The translations under genes were made by a program, and so were the position numbers. The notes under the pieces are model-generated. The model was given only the letters and a program-made list of their open reading frames with translations. It ran no database searches and had not been told where the DNA came from. From Geobacter sp. (GTDB taxonomy: Bacteria > Desulfobacterota > Desulfuromonadia > Geobacterales > Pseudopelobacteraceae): a stretch of DNA of 64,000 nt. Positions 38,582 to 46,355 of this stretch are shown here, piece by piece. Positions within the stretch are counted from its first letter, which is position 1, and each line of letters begins with the position of its first letter. The stretch is from assembly GCA_003574895.1 (NCBI GenBank), contig PJFB01000016.1:1-64000 (forward strand). Direction: 5' to 3'.

Positions 38582-39454
38582 ATGTTCAAAGGAAGTATCG
38601 TAGCGATCGTCACCCCATTTACCAATGGAGCCGTTGACGAAGAAAAACTGCGCCAGTTGGTGGAGTTCCAAATAGAGAACGGCACTGACGCCATTGTGCC
38701 GTGCGGGACCACCGGCGAATCGTCCACCCTTGATTATCAGGAGCATGACCGGGTGATCGAGATTGTCATCCATCAGGTCAACAAGCGGGTTCCGGTCATT
38801 GCCGGCACCGGCTCCAATTCCACCAGGGAAGCCATCGAAATAAGCGGGCACGCCAAGAAACTCGGCGCCGACGGCTGCCTGCTGGTCACCCCCTACTACA
38901 ACAAACCGACCCAGGAAGGGCTCTACCGCCACTACAGCGCCGTCGCCGAGGCCGTGGCCATTCCGCAGATCCTGTACAACGTCCCTGGCCGCACCGGCGT
39001 CAACCTCCTGCCGGAAACTGTGGCACGGCTGTCGGCACACAGCAACATCGTCGCGATCAAAGAGGCCACCGGCTCCCTGCAGCAAGCCTCGGAAATACTG
39101 GACCTCTGCGGCGACAAGATCGATGTCCTGTCCGGCGACGACTTCATCACCTTCCCCATGATGGCCTGTGGTGCCAAGGGGGTCATCTCCGTGACGGCCA
39201 ACATCATGCCCAAAGAGATCGCCTCCCTGGTGGATGCCTTCTACGCCGGCGACATGGAAACGGCGCGTCAACTGCACCTGAAAACGCTCAAGATCAACAA
39301 CGCCATGTTCATAGAGAGCAACCCGGTGCCGGTCAAGACCGCCCTGGGTCTGATGGGCAAATGCTCCGACGAGGTGCGCCTGCCGCTGGCGCCCATGAGT
39401 GACGCCAACAAGGCCAAACTGGCTGCGATCATGAAGGAATACAAGCTGATCTAG
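38582..39454 (+). CDS. dapA: 4-hydroxy-tetrahydrodipicolinate synthase
   Basis: Condenses pyruvate with aspartate semialdehyde in lysine/diaminopimelate synthesis. The 290-residue product has PCGTTGESSTLD, the catalytic Tyr in YNVPGRTG and the Schiff-base Lys in VAIKEATG. CGGAGG lies before the ATG. It follows lysA by 27 bases. Confidence 0.96.
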   Translation: MFKGSIVAIVTPFTNGAVDEEKLRQLVEFQIENGTDAIVPCGTTGESSTLDYQEHDRVIEIVIHQVNKRVPVIAGTGSNSTREAIEISGHAKKLGADGCLLVTPYYNKPTQEGLYRHYSAVAEAVAIPQILYNVPGRTGVNLLPETVARLSAHSNIVAIKEATGSLQQASEILDLCGDKIDVLSGDDFITFPMMACGAKGVISVTANIMPKEIASLVDAFYAGDMETARQLHLKTLKINNAMFIESNPVPVKTALGLMGKCSDEVRLPLAPMSDANKAKLAAIMKEYKLI

Positions 39455-39530
39455 TTAACCGGCCTCTGGCCTTTGACTTTTCGGAGTACGACTTTTTCGT
39501 CCTGGCAAGGCTGTCGAGACAGGGGGCGGA

Positions 39531-39549
39531 GGCGTAGCAGCGCTACGCC
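39531..39549. repeat. Hairpin within the dapA-dapB gap
   Basis: GGCGTAGC-AGC-GCTACGCC, an 8-bp perfect stem, lies in a 169-base space inside an otherwise tight operon. The flanks contain CGTCCTGGCAAGGC and GGCGAAGACTTACGCAGCCAGGGCGG, similar to words after dapL (CTTGCCAGGACG near 43450), suggesting a dispersed REP-like element. Confidence 0.4.
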
Positions 39550-39623
39550 GCACAACTCCTGGCGAAGACTTACGCAGCCAGGGCGGAAAGGGCGCGCTCC
39601 TACTGAGAACGGAGAAGACCACA

Positions 39624-40427
39624 ATGATTAAAGTTGCTGTGTGCGGCGCTGCGGGCCGTATGGGTCAACGCATCATCAACGCCATCGTCGAAGCAGAAGG
39701 GGCCGAACTCTCCGGAGCCCTGGAACGGCCAGGCCACCCTCTGCTGGGTCAGGATGCCGGCTTGATCGCGGCCTGCGGACCACTGGGCGTGCCGCTTTCC
39801 GCCGACCTGAACGGTGTCATTGCCTCCTGCGATGTGATGATCGACTTCACTGCCCCCAAGGTGTCTCTTAAAAACCTGGAAGCCTGCGCACTCAAGAAAA
39901 AGTCGATCGTAATCGGTTCAACCGGCTTTACCGGCGAAGAGCGGGCCCTGGCAGCCGAACTTGCTGCCGACATACCGGTGATACTGGCTCCCAATATGTC
40001 GGTGGGGGTCAATGTCTGCTTCAAAATTCTCAAAGATATAGCAACCACCCTGGGCGACGATTTTGATGTGGAGATCGTAGAGGCTCACCACCGCCTGAAG
40101 AAGGATGCCCCTTCCGGCACTGCCGTGCGTATGGGCGAAGTGGTGGCCGAAGCCTTGGGACGCGACTACAACAAGGTGGCCAACTGCCACCGCGAAGGGA
40201 TCACCGGCGAGCGCACCAGGGAAGAGATCGGCATGCAGACCATTCGTGGCGGCGATATCATCGGCGAGCACACGGTCTACTTCATCGGCATGGGCGAACG
40301 CATAGAACTGTCCCACCGCGCCATGACCCGCGACATGTTCTCCCGCGGTTCGGTCAGGGCCGCGAAATGGGTGGTGACGCAAAAACCCGGCTTGTACGAC
40401 ATGCAGGATGTACTCGGATTGAGATAG
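39624..40427 (+). CDS. dapB: 4-hydroxy-tetrahydrodipicolinate reductase
   Basis: NAD(P)H-dependent reductase in diaminopimelate synthesis. The 267-residue product has the N-terminal dinucleotide fold (VAVCGAAGRMGQRI), the catalytic EAHHRLKKDAPSGTA and the C-terminal GERIELSHRA block. GGAG lies about ten bases before the ATG. It sits after the REP-like gap following dapA. Confidence 0.95.
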   Translation: MIKVAVCGAAGRMGQRIINAIVEAEGAELSGALERPGHPLLGQDAGLIAACGPLGVPLSADLNGVIASCDVMIDFTAPKVSLKNLEACALKKKSIVIGSTGFTGEERALAAELAADIPVILAPNMSVGVNVCFKILKDIATTLGDDFDVEIVEAHHRLKKDAPSGTAVRMGEVVAEALGRDYNKVANCHREGITGERTREEIGMQTIRGGDIIGEHTVYFIGMGERIELSHRAMTRDMFSRGSVRAAKWVVTQKPGLYDMQDVLGLR

Positions 40428-40491
40428 TGAATTTGCTGTTAACACTTGCCGATTATTCCACAAACCATCGGCAAAAGGTTACTGGTACTAG

Positions 40492-42078
40492 ATGGTAAGT
40501 GTAGAACCTTCCACAAGGCGCAGCATTACCTTCAGGATGACCATGGCGGTATGCGCCTTTGTCATCCTGTTCCAATCAGTGCTGGCCACTTTGGCGCTCT
40601 TGTACTTCAAGAGCGAATTCAAGCGCAATATTTCTGCCCAACAGATGACCCTGCTCTCGGTCGCTTCACAAGATATCGACCAAAAGCTCAGGTCGGCTCA
40701 AAAAGCCTTGATCGCCCTTTCCAGGGAATTCACTCCCCAAAACGTCAGTGATCCCAAGGCGGCACAATGGATACTGGACCACAACCCGGATACCGCCAGC
40801 ATCTTTGACAACGCGCTTTTCCTGTTTTCAAAAGAAGGGCGTATCATAGTCGAATCCCCCTACATCGCCAACCGGCGAGGCCGGGATATTTCCTTCCGCG
40901 ACTACTACAAGCAGACGATAAAGAGCGGCAAACCCGTCATTTCACCTCCGTTTTTCTCCACCCACACACCTGGCACACCGTCTGTGATGTTTACCGTGCC
41001 GATTCGGGACAAGGCCGGCCATCTGATTGCCATTCTGGGAGCAGGATTGAATCTGCTGCAGAATAATTTTCTTGGCGACATGTCGCGAATCCGCATCGCC
41101 AAAACCGGATACCTGTATCTCATCAGCCATGACCGAACAATGATCATGCACCCCGACAAGACCCGGATCATGAAAATCGCCGCCAAACCGGGTGAGAACA
41201 CGCTATTGGACAAGGCAATCAACGGCTTCGAAGGCACGGGCGAAAATACTGACTCCAAAGGCCGGCATGCCCTGACTTCCTTCAAGCACCTTCAGGCAAC
41301 CGACTGGATACTGGGCGCCAACTATCCGCTTAATGAGGCATACGAACCGATCCAAAGAGGTGAAAAATACTTTGCCTTGGCAGTTGTTTTTTGTACGGCA
41401 GTTATAATTTTTGTGGTCAGGTTTATTATGAATCAATATACTCACACCCTGGTGCGTTTTGCCGATCATGTGAGGCATATTACTCATAAGCAAGGTTCAG
41501 CCAGACTCTTCCAACATGATTCCAAAGACGAGATCGGCATCCTGGTGCAAACCTTCAACGCCATGGTCGAACATGAAGACCGCAAGAGCGAGGAACTGCT
41601 CCATACAAGTACTCACGACTCGCTGACCGGCCTGTATAACCGGTCATACTTCGACGCCGAAATGGAACGTCTTTCGCGCGGCAGACAGACGCCAATTTCC
41701 GTTGTCATTGCCGATATTGATCTGCTCAAGGAATGCAACGACACTATCGGCCATGCCGCCGGCGACGTCCTGATCAGGGAGACTGCGGCAACATTGCTGG
41801 AATCCTTTCGGGCCGAAGATGTCGTAGCCCGGATCGGCGGAGATGAATTTGGCGTGCTGCTGCCCGGAGTCGATGCAGAGCTTGTAAAGCAGACCTTGGA
41901 TCGCCTCAGAAAAGCCTTGCTCAAGTCTACCCCCCCGGTGGAAAACTTCCCGCTGTCGGTTTCTCTTGGCTGCGCAACTGCCCATACAGCCGAAGACCTG
42001 ATAGATGCCTTTGAACAAGCCGACCAAAGGATGTATCACGAAAAACGGCGCAAAAAGGTATTGGCCTACGGGAATTGA
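40492..42078 (+). CDS. Diguanylate cyclase with periplasmic dCache domain
   Basis: Makes c-di-GMP from two GTP. The 528-residue product has an N-terminal membrane helix (about 14-38), a double-Cache sensor (about 40-285), a second helix (about 295-318), HAMP and a GGDEF domain. The active-site motif is intact as GGDEF, and the inhibitory I-site RAED lies five residues upstream, so product feedback is expected. It sits between dapB and dapL on the same strand. A weak ribosome site before ATG 40492 leaves the exact start uncertain. Confidence 0.88.
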   Translation: MVSVEPSTRRSITFRMTMAVCAFVILFQSVLATLALLYFKSEFKRNISAQQMTLLSVASQDIDQKLRSAQKALIALSREFTPQNVSDPKAAQWILDHNPDTASIFDNALFLFSKEGRIIVESPYIANRRGRDISFRDYYKQTIKSGKPVISPPFFSTHTPGTPSVMFTVPIRDKAGHLIAILGAGLNLLQNNFLGDMSRIRIAKTGYLYLISHDRTMIMHPDKTRIMKIAAKPGENTLLDKAINGFEGTGENTDSKGRHALTSFKHLQATDWILGANYPLNEAYEPIQRGEKYFALAVVFCTAVIIFVVRFIMNQYTHTLVRFADHVRHITHKQGSARLFQHDSKDEIGILVQTFNAMVEHEDRKSEELLHTSTHDSLTGLYNRSYFDAEMERLSRGRQTPISVVIADIDLLKECNDTIGHAAGDVLIRETAATLLESFRAEDVVARIGGDEFGVLLPGVDAELVKQTLDRLRKALLKSTPPVENFPLSVSLGCATAHTAEDLIDAFEQADQRMYHEKRRKKVLAYGN

Positions 42079-42202
42079 GATGCAAATTACTGTGAGAACT
42101 TCCATTACCCGTTGAAGTTGCCCTGGCAGGAACCAAACATAGAACGCTCATATTGTGCGAAAGCGATCTTTATTGCAGTTAATACAAAACCAGGAGGAAA
42201 AT

Positions 42203-43435
42203 GTGGCAAAAATCAACGACAACTACCTGAAACTGAAAGCCGGTTACCTATTCCCAGAGATCGGCCGCCGCGTGCGCGAATTTTCCGCCGCCAACCCGAC
42301 CGCCAAGGTCATCCGCCTGGGGATCGGCGACGTCACCCGTCCCCTGGCACCGGCAGTGCTCAAGGCATTCCATGACGCAGTGGACGATCTGGCCACCACA
42401 GACCAGTTTGCCGGCTACGGCCCGGAGCAGGGTTACGACTGGCTGATCAACGCCATCATAGAAAAATCCTACAAGCCGCTGGGCGTCAGCTTGAAGACCG
42501 AGGAGATGTTCATCTCCGACGGCTCCAAGTGCGACTGTGCCAACATCCTGGACATCTTTGCCCTGGACAACGTGGTTGCCATCGGCGACCCGGTCTACCC
42601 GGTCTACAACGACACCAACGTCATGATCGGCCGCACCGGCGAGGCAGACGAAAAGGGTTACTACCAGAACATCGTCTACCTGCCCTGCACCGAGGAGAAC
42701 CATTTCATCCCGTCGCTGCCCACCGGCAAGGTGGACATCATCTATCTCTGTTTCCCCAACAACCCCACCGGCACCGTGGCTACAAAAGCGGAGTTGAAGA
42801 AGTGGGTTGATTACGCCAACGCCAACGACGCCATCATCTTCTTTGACGCCGCCTACGAGGCCTTCATCACCAACCCTGACATCCCCCACTCCATCTATGA
42901 AATCGAAGGGGCCAAGAAGTGCGCCATCGAGTTCCGCTCCTTCTCCAAGACCGCCGGCTTCACCGGCGTCCGCTGCGGCCTGGTGGTCGTGCCGGAAGAG
43001 GTCATGGGCACCACGACGACCGGCGAGAAGTACAGCTTCAACAAGCTCTGGCTGCGCCGCACCACCACCAAGTTCAACGGAGCCTCCTACCCTGTCCAGC
43101 GCGCCGCCGCCGCGGTCTACTCCGACGAGGGATGGCAGCAGACCAAGGAGATCATCGACTATTACATGGAGAACGCCCGCATCATCCGTGAAGGTCTGAG
43201 AGAAGTCGGCGTCACCTGCTTCGGCGGCGTAGATGCCCCCTACATCTGGCTCAAGACCCCGGGCGGGATGACCAGTTGGGATTTCTTCGACAAACTGCTG
43301 ACCGAATGCAACGTAGTCGGCACCCCCGGCAGCGGCTTCGGCCCTAGTGGCGAGGGCTACTTCCGCTTGTCGGCCTTTGGCCATCGCGAGAATGTGATTG
43401 AGGCGGTGGAGAGGATAAAGAAGAATTTGAAGTAG
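42203..43435 (+). CDS. dapL: LL-diaminopimelate aminotransferase
   Basis: PLP enzyme converting tetrahydrodipicolinate to LL-diaminopimelate in one step, bypassing dapC/D/E. The 410-residue product has the PLP-Lys in [12 protein letters not shown] and the family N-terminus [13 protein letters not shown]. The start is a GTG with AGGAGG five bases upstream; an ATG two bases earlier is out of frame. It completes the lysine cluster. Confidence 0.95.
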   Translation: MAKINDNYLKLKAGYLFPEIGRRVREFSAANPTAKVIRLGIGDVTRPLAPAVLKAFHDAVDDLATTDQFAGYGPEQGYDWLINAIIEKSYKPLGVSLKTEEMFISDGSKCDCANILDIFALDNVVAIGDPVYPVYNDTNVMIGRTGEADEKGYYQNIVYLPCTEENHFIPSLPTGKVDIIYLCFPNNPTGTVATKAELKKWVDYANANDAIIFFDAAYEAFITNPDIPHSIYEIEGAKKCAIEFRSFSKTAGFTGVRCGLVVVPEEVMGTTTTGEKYSFNKLWLRRTTTKFNGASYPVQRAAAAVYSDEGWQQTKEIIDYYMENARIIREGLREVGVTCFGGVDAPYIWLKTPGGMTSWDFFDKLLTECNVVGTPGSGFGPSGEGYFRLSAFGHRENVIEAVERIKKNLK

Positions 43436-43570
43436 CACCCATCGACAACCTTGCCAGGACGAGAAACTCCTCATTTCCTGATTTTTTTAAGGGAAGGGCG
43501 CCCTTGCGGCGCCCTTATACGTTGGTATGATCCTTACACGTTGCACTTCGTCAATGTATCAGGTAATTCT

Positions 43571-43906
43571 ATGCCCCCATTTGCCTATTTCCCGACGCCG
43601 CACTTCAGCGGCAAGCTGCACAAGATCGAGAAACACGATCCGCCGGGGCACACCCGGATCCTGGAGGTCATCGACCGCCTGCTCGACAACCCGGCCGATG
43701 CCGATGGCTGGATGCACGGCGACTACCATGGCCGGCTCAAGAAATATGTCGGCCGGCGCGATTACCGCCTGATTTATCACTGGTGCGCCCAATGCCGCAA
43801 AGAAGGGCGGAAGCTGGCCCATACCTGCGGCTTCTGCCACGAGGTGGATGACAACAGCGTCATCTTTTTCGACGTGTACCACACGAACGAAGCCAACCGG
43901 CTCTGA
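43571..43906 (+). CDS. RelE-like protein with an inserted Cys4 zinc knuckle
   Basis: The 111-residue product ends in a RelE/ParE-like arrangement: a helical N-terminal half, then GRLKKYVGRRDYRLIYHW and a final strand VIFFDVYHT. Between these strands lie two CxxC pairs (Cys72/75 and Cys86/89), suggesting a zinc knuckle not usual in RelE toxins. No antitoxin-like gene is adjacent; yaeQ follows 10 bases downstream. A type II toxin or a stand-alone RNase-like protein are both possible. Confidence 0.5.
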   Translation: MPPFAYFPTPHFSGKLHKIEKHDPPGHTRILEVIDRLLDNPADADGWMHGDYHGRLKKYVGRRDYRLIYHWCAQCRKEGRKLAHTCGFCHEVDDNSVIFFDVYHTNEANRL

Positions 43907-43916
43907 ATCCGTCACC

Positions 43917-44450
43917 ATGGCCCTTCCATCAACAATCTACAAGACCACTATCCAACTGGCCGATATCGATCGCGGCCGCTACGAGACCCTCCAGGCCACC
44001 GTGGCCCAACACCCGTCGGAGACCCAGGAGCGCCTGGTGGCCCGGCTGTTGGCCTCTGCCGTCTTCAACGAGGACGACCTGACCTTCACCAAGGGGCTCT
44101 GTGCCACCGACGAGCCGGACCTCTGGGTAAAGGGGGGCGATGGCCGGGTGCGTCTCTGGGTCGAGGTAGGCCTCCCCGATGCCGAGCGAATCGTCAAGGC
44201 GAGCCGCCACGCCGAACGGGTCGCCCTGCTGGCCTGCGGCCGGGCGCTGCAGAGCTGGCAACAGCAGCACCTCCCCAAGCTGGCAAACATCCCCAACCTC
44301 ACCGTCATCGGCATCGACCCGGTGTTTCTCGCGGGTCTGGTCCAGCGTTTGGAACGGTTCATCACCTGGTCCATCACTATTACCGAGGGGATCTGCTACC
44401 TGACCATCGGTGAGGAGACCCTGGAGACGGAGATCAGGGAACTGGGGTGA
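43917..44450 (+). CDS. yaeQ: YaeQ family protein
   Basis: The 177-residue product matches the YaeQ family throughout, e.g. STIYKTTIQLADIDRGRYE near the start and PDLWVKGGDGRVRLWVEVG. The fold resembles PD-(D/E)XK nucleases, but no activity is firmly established. It follows the RelE-like gene closely. No strong ribosome site is seen. Confidence 0.85.
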   Translation: MALPSTIYKTTIQLADIDRGRYETLQATVAQHPSETQERLVARLLASAVFNEDDLTFTKGLCATDEPDLWVKGGDGRVRLWVEVGLPDAERIVKASRHAERVALLACGRALQSWQQQHLPKLANIPNLTVIGIDPVFLAGLVQRLERFITWSITITEGICYLTIGEETLETEIRELG

Positions 44451-44480
44451 AACACCTCGTTGAGCCGCAAAGCTTTTCTG

Positions 44481-44521
44481 TTGACGCAGCTATTTGTTAT
44501 GTTATGTTAGAACATATGTTC
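44481..44521 (+). promoter_or_regulatory. Promoter and overlapping palindromic operator of the TumE/TumA pair
   Basis: TTGACG (44481-44486) and TATGTT (44503-44508) lie 16 bases apart. Directly after is the perfect 12-bp palindrome GAACATATGTTC (44510-44521), covering the expected transcription start. A GGAGG ribosome site follows at 44524. This is a usual layout for toxin-antitoxin autoregulation. Confidence 0.5.
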
Positions 44522-44535
44522 TTGGAGGTAGTATA

Positions 44536-44823
44536 GTGGGGGCACGACTCGTCCTCAGGAATAAGAAAGTCAGACAGGGACTGATCATAGAAATGGTGGT
44601 CTGGGAGCTTGATGCACCCGTGAATGGATGCGGCCATCGTTTCAAATATCGACTCTTCTGCGGTCGGCTGGATACGGGAGCATGTCTTGTCAGGTACGAC
44701 AATGAGCGGGGAAAGGGCGACCACCGGCATGTCGCCGATCAAGAGCAGCCGTACGGCTTCACCAGCATGGAAGGACTGTTTGCCGATTTCGAACGGGACG
44801 TAAGGGAGGTACTGAAAAAATGA
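44536..44823 (+). CDS. TumE-like toxin (DUF6516 family)
   Basis: The 95-residue product resembles the TumE family of toxin-antitoxin toxins: KYRLFCGRLDTGACLVRYDN followed by ERGKGDHRHVADQE and a C-terminal helix. The start is a GTG with GGAGG seven bases upstream. Its stop overlaps the next ATG (ATGA), coupling it to the TumA-like gene. Biochemical activity is unproven here. Confidence 0.65.
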   Translation: MGARLVLRNKKVRQGLIIEMVVWELDAPVNGCGHRFKYRLFCGRLDTGACLVRYDNERGKGDHRHVADQEQPYGFTSMEGLFADFERDVREVLKK

Positions 44824-45182
44824 AGCGTGACATCAAAATCGGCATAAAGTCAGATGATGAATTTTTCACCGAAGCCCTGGACTTCGCGCGTAAGCTCGAC
44901 ACAGGCTGGCGTCCGGAGCAGCCGGTTGAGCGGCTCTATTTCGAAGACCTCCCGACCTTGCTCAAATACCTTACCCCAAAACGGTTTGAACTGCTCAGCG
45001 TCTTACATTCCATGGGGCATGCGAGCATCAATGCTCTGGCGAAATCGCTGCACCGCCAGTACCGCAATGTCTTCGACGACGTGAAACTTTTGGAGCGTCT
45101 GGGGTTAGTGGAAAAGGATGAAGAGAACCGGTTTTTTGTCCCGTGGGAAGAGGTGGATGCCACCTTCCGGCTGGCGGCGTAA
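44820..45182 (+). CDS. TumA-like antitoxin / winged-helix DNA-binding protein
   Basis: The 120-residue product has a C-terminal helix-turn-helix (MGHASINALAKSLHRQYRNV, then VKLLERLGLVEKDE) and an N-terminal region that could bind the toxin. It follows the TumE-like gene with a 4-base overlap. Its last eight codons lie inside a 62-bp sequence that is repeated twice more downstream. Confidence 0.65.
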   Translation: MKRDIKIGIKSDDEFFTEALDFARKLDTGWRPEQPVERLYFEDLPTLLKYLTPKRFELLSVLHSMGHASINALAKSLHRQYRNVFDDVKLLERLGLVEKDEENRFFVPWEEVDATFRLAA

Positions 45183-45341
45183 ATGAATTAAGTAAGCTGT
45201 CCCCGGAATTCGGCCCGGATGCCACCTTCCGGCTTGCGGCGTAAATGAATTAAGTAAGCTGTCCCCGGAATTCGGCCCTGGATGCCACCTTCCGGCTTGC
45301 GGCGTAAATGAATTAAGTAAGCTGTCCCCGGAATTCGGCCC
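45156..45341. repeat. Three tandem copies of a 62-63 bp unit including the antitoxin 3' end
   Basis: The units begin at 45156, 45218 and 45281, each starting GATGCCACCTTCCGGCT and ending with GTAAGCTGTCCCCGGAATTC plus GGCCC. They differ by one or two bases, so the duplication is recent. The first copy contains the last codons and stop of the antitoxin gene. There are no spacers, so it is not CRISPR. Confidence 0.9.
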
Positions 45342-45343
45342 AA

Positions 45344-45534
45344 ATGCTGCTCGGCACCGTCGAGTCATTGTGCGCTTTCAATACTTGCCAGGTGTACGAC
45401 TATAGGAAGTGGTGATCGAGAGCTTCGAGCCGGTGCACAAGGCGAAGCGGCGGGCAGAGGCGCTGCCGCTGGACTGCCAGCGGGCTTTCGATATGGGGAG
45501 ACGGCTGGCAGGGGCGGAGACCGTTGCGGCGTAG
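45344..45534 (+). pseudogene. Frameshifted C-terminal remnant, probably a flavodoxin-like reductase
   Basis: The first frame reads MLLGTVESLCAFNTCQVYDY then RKW and TGA at 45413. A second frame from 45411 reads VIESFEPVHKAKRRAEALPL and on to MGRRLAGA with a TAG at 45532. Together they resemble the C-terminus of NADPH-dependent flavodoxin-fold reductases split by a shift. No N-terminal part is present, so this is debris next to the tandem repeat. The parent family is a guess. Confidence 0.4.
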
Positions 45535-45561
45535 GACAATTCGGGGATAGTTTACCTGATT

Positions 45562-45589
45562 CAAAAGGCGGCCAAACGGCCGCCTTTTG
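45562..45589. terminator. GGCGGCC hairpin, terminator-like copy 1
   Basis: Stem CAAAAGGCGGCC with its complement around loop AAAC, A-rich on the left and T-rich on the right. It lies between the remnant and the convergent VOC gene, so it can end transcripts from both sides. Confidence 0.7.
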
Positions 45590-45611
45590 TTTGCAGATCA
45601 TTTCCGCACCT

Positions 45612-46097
45612 TCAACCCCGTCGCGCCGCCTCTATTGCCGCGATGTCGATCTTTTTCATCTGCATCATGGCATCGAATGACCGCTTGGCAGCGGCGGGGT
45701 CGGGATCGGTTATCGCTTCAGTCAGAGCAATCGGCGTAATCTGCCACGACAGGCCCCATTTGTCCTGGCACCATCCGCAGACATTTTCTTCGCCACCATT
45801 GCCGACAATGGCATTCCAGTATCGATCCGTTTCTTCCTGGTCAGCAGTTGCAACCTGAAACGAGAATGCCCAGTTGTGCTTGACCTCGGGGCCGCCATTA
45901 AGGCCGAGGCAGGGAATGCCCATCACGGTAAATTCCACCGTCAACACATCCCCTTTCTTTCCGGACGGATAGTCACCCGGTGCCAGGTGTACCGCGTCAA
46001 CGTATGAATCGGGAAAGGTTGCAGCATAAAATCGCGCCGCTTCTTCGGCGTCGCCATCGTACCAAAGGCAAATGGTGTTCTTTGCATGCGTTTTCAT
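45612..46097 (-). CDS. PhnB-like VOC-superfamily protein
   Basis: The 161-residue product has the PhnB/3-demethylubiquinone-like VOC fold: TICLWYDGDAEEAARFYAAT at the start, then PCLGLNGGP and GWCQDKWGLSWQ. Such proteins are metal-dependent or non-catalytic, and no substrate is known. ATG 46097 has AAGGAG seven bases upstream. It stands alone. Confidence 0.82.
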   Translation of the reverse strand: MKTHAKNTICLWYDGDAEEAARFYAATFPDSYVDAVHLAPGDYPSGKKGDVLTVEFTVMGIPCLGLNGGPEVKHNWAFSFQVATADQEETDRYWNAIVGNGGEENVCGWCQDKWGLSWQITPIALTEAITDPDPAAAKRSFDAMMQMKKIDIAAIEAARRG

Positions 46098-46252
46098 CTC
46101 ACTTCTCCTTCGTGATGCGCCGCTCTGAATAAGTGTCGGTAGTGAGCGGTCAGTGTACCGAGTCCGTAACGATTTCTCTGTCACCTTCATTCTACTGCTC
46201 TTTGACGAATATATTTAAATGGAAAATAAAGGGGCATCATACTTATTTCAAA

Positions 46253-46272
46253 AGGCGGCCAATCGGCCGCCT
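46253..46272. repeat. GGCGGCC hairpin, copy 2, in a divergent intergenic space
   Basis: Stem AGGCGGCC/GGCCGCCT with loop AATC. It lies between the starts of a leftward and a rightward gene, so it cannot act as a terminator for either. This argues for a dispersed repeat, perhaps with the flanking genes moved in between. Confidence 0.6.
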
Positions 46273-46355
46273 ATGCTGTTACTCTGCATGAAATTTCCCA
46301 CCAATACCTATCCTGATCTTTGACTTGCCGGGCACGTCGGCTACACTTGACAAGC

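Noticed and set aside
42248-43474. 408-codon open frame on the minus strand opposite dapL
   Set aside because: It is the antisense of a strongly coding, GC-rich gene, has Val/Gly/Asp-heavy composition and shows no recognisable motif.
45156-45341. CRISPR array
   Set aside because: The units are contiguous 62-63 bp direct repeats with no spacers.
45344-45534. Selenocysteine at TGA 45413
   Set aside because: The homology continues in a different frame after the TGA, so a frameshift explains it better, and no hairpin at the usual distance was noticed.
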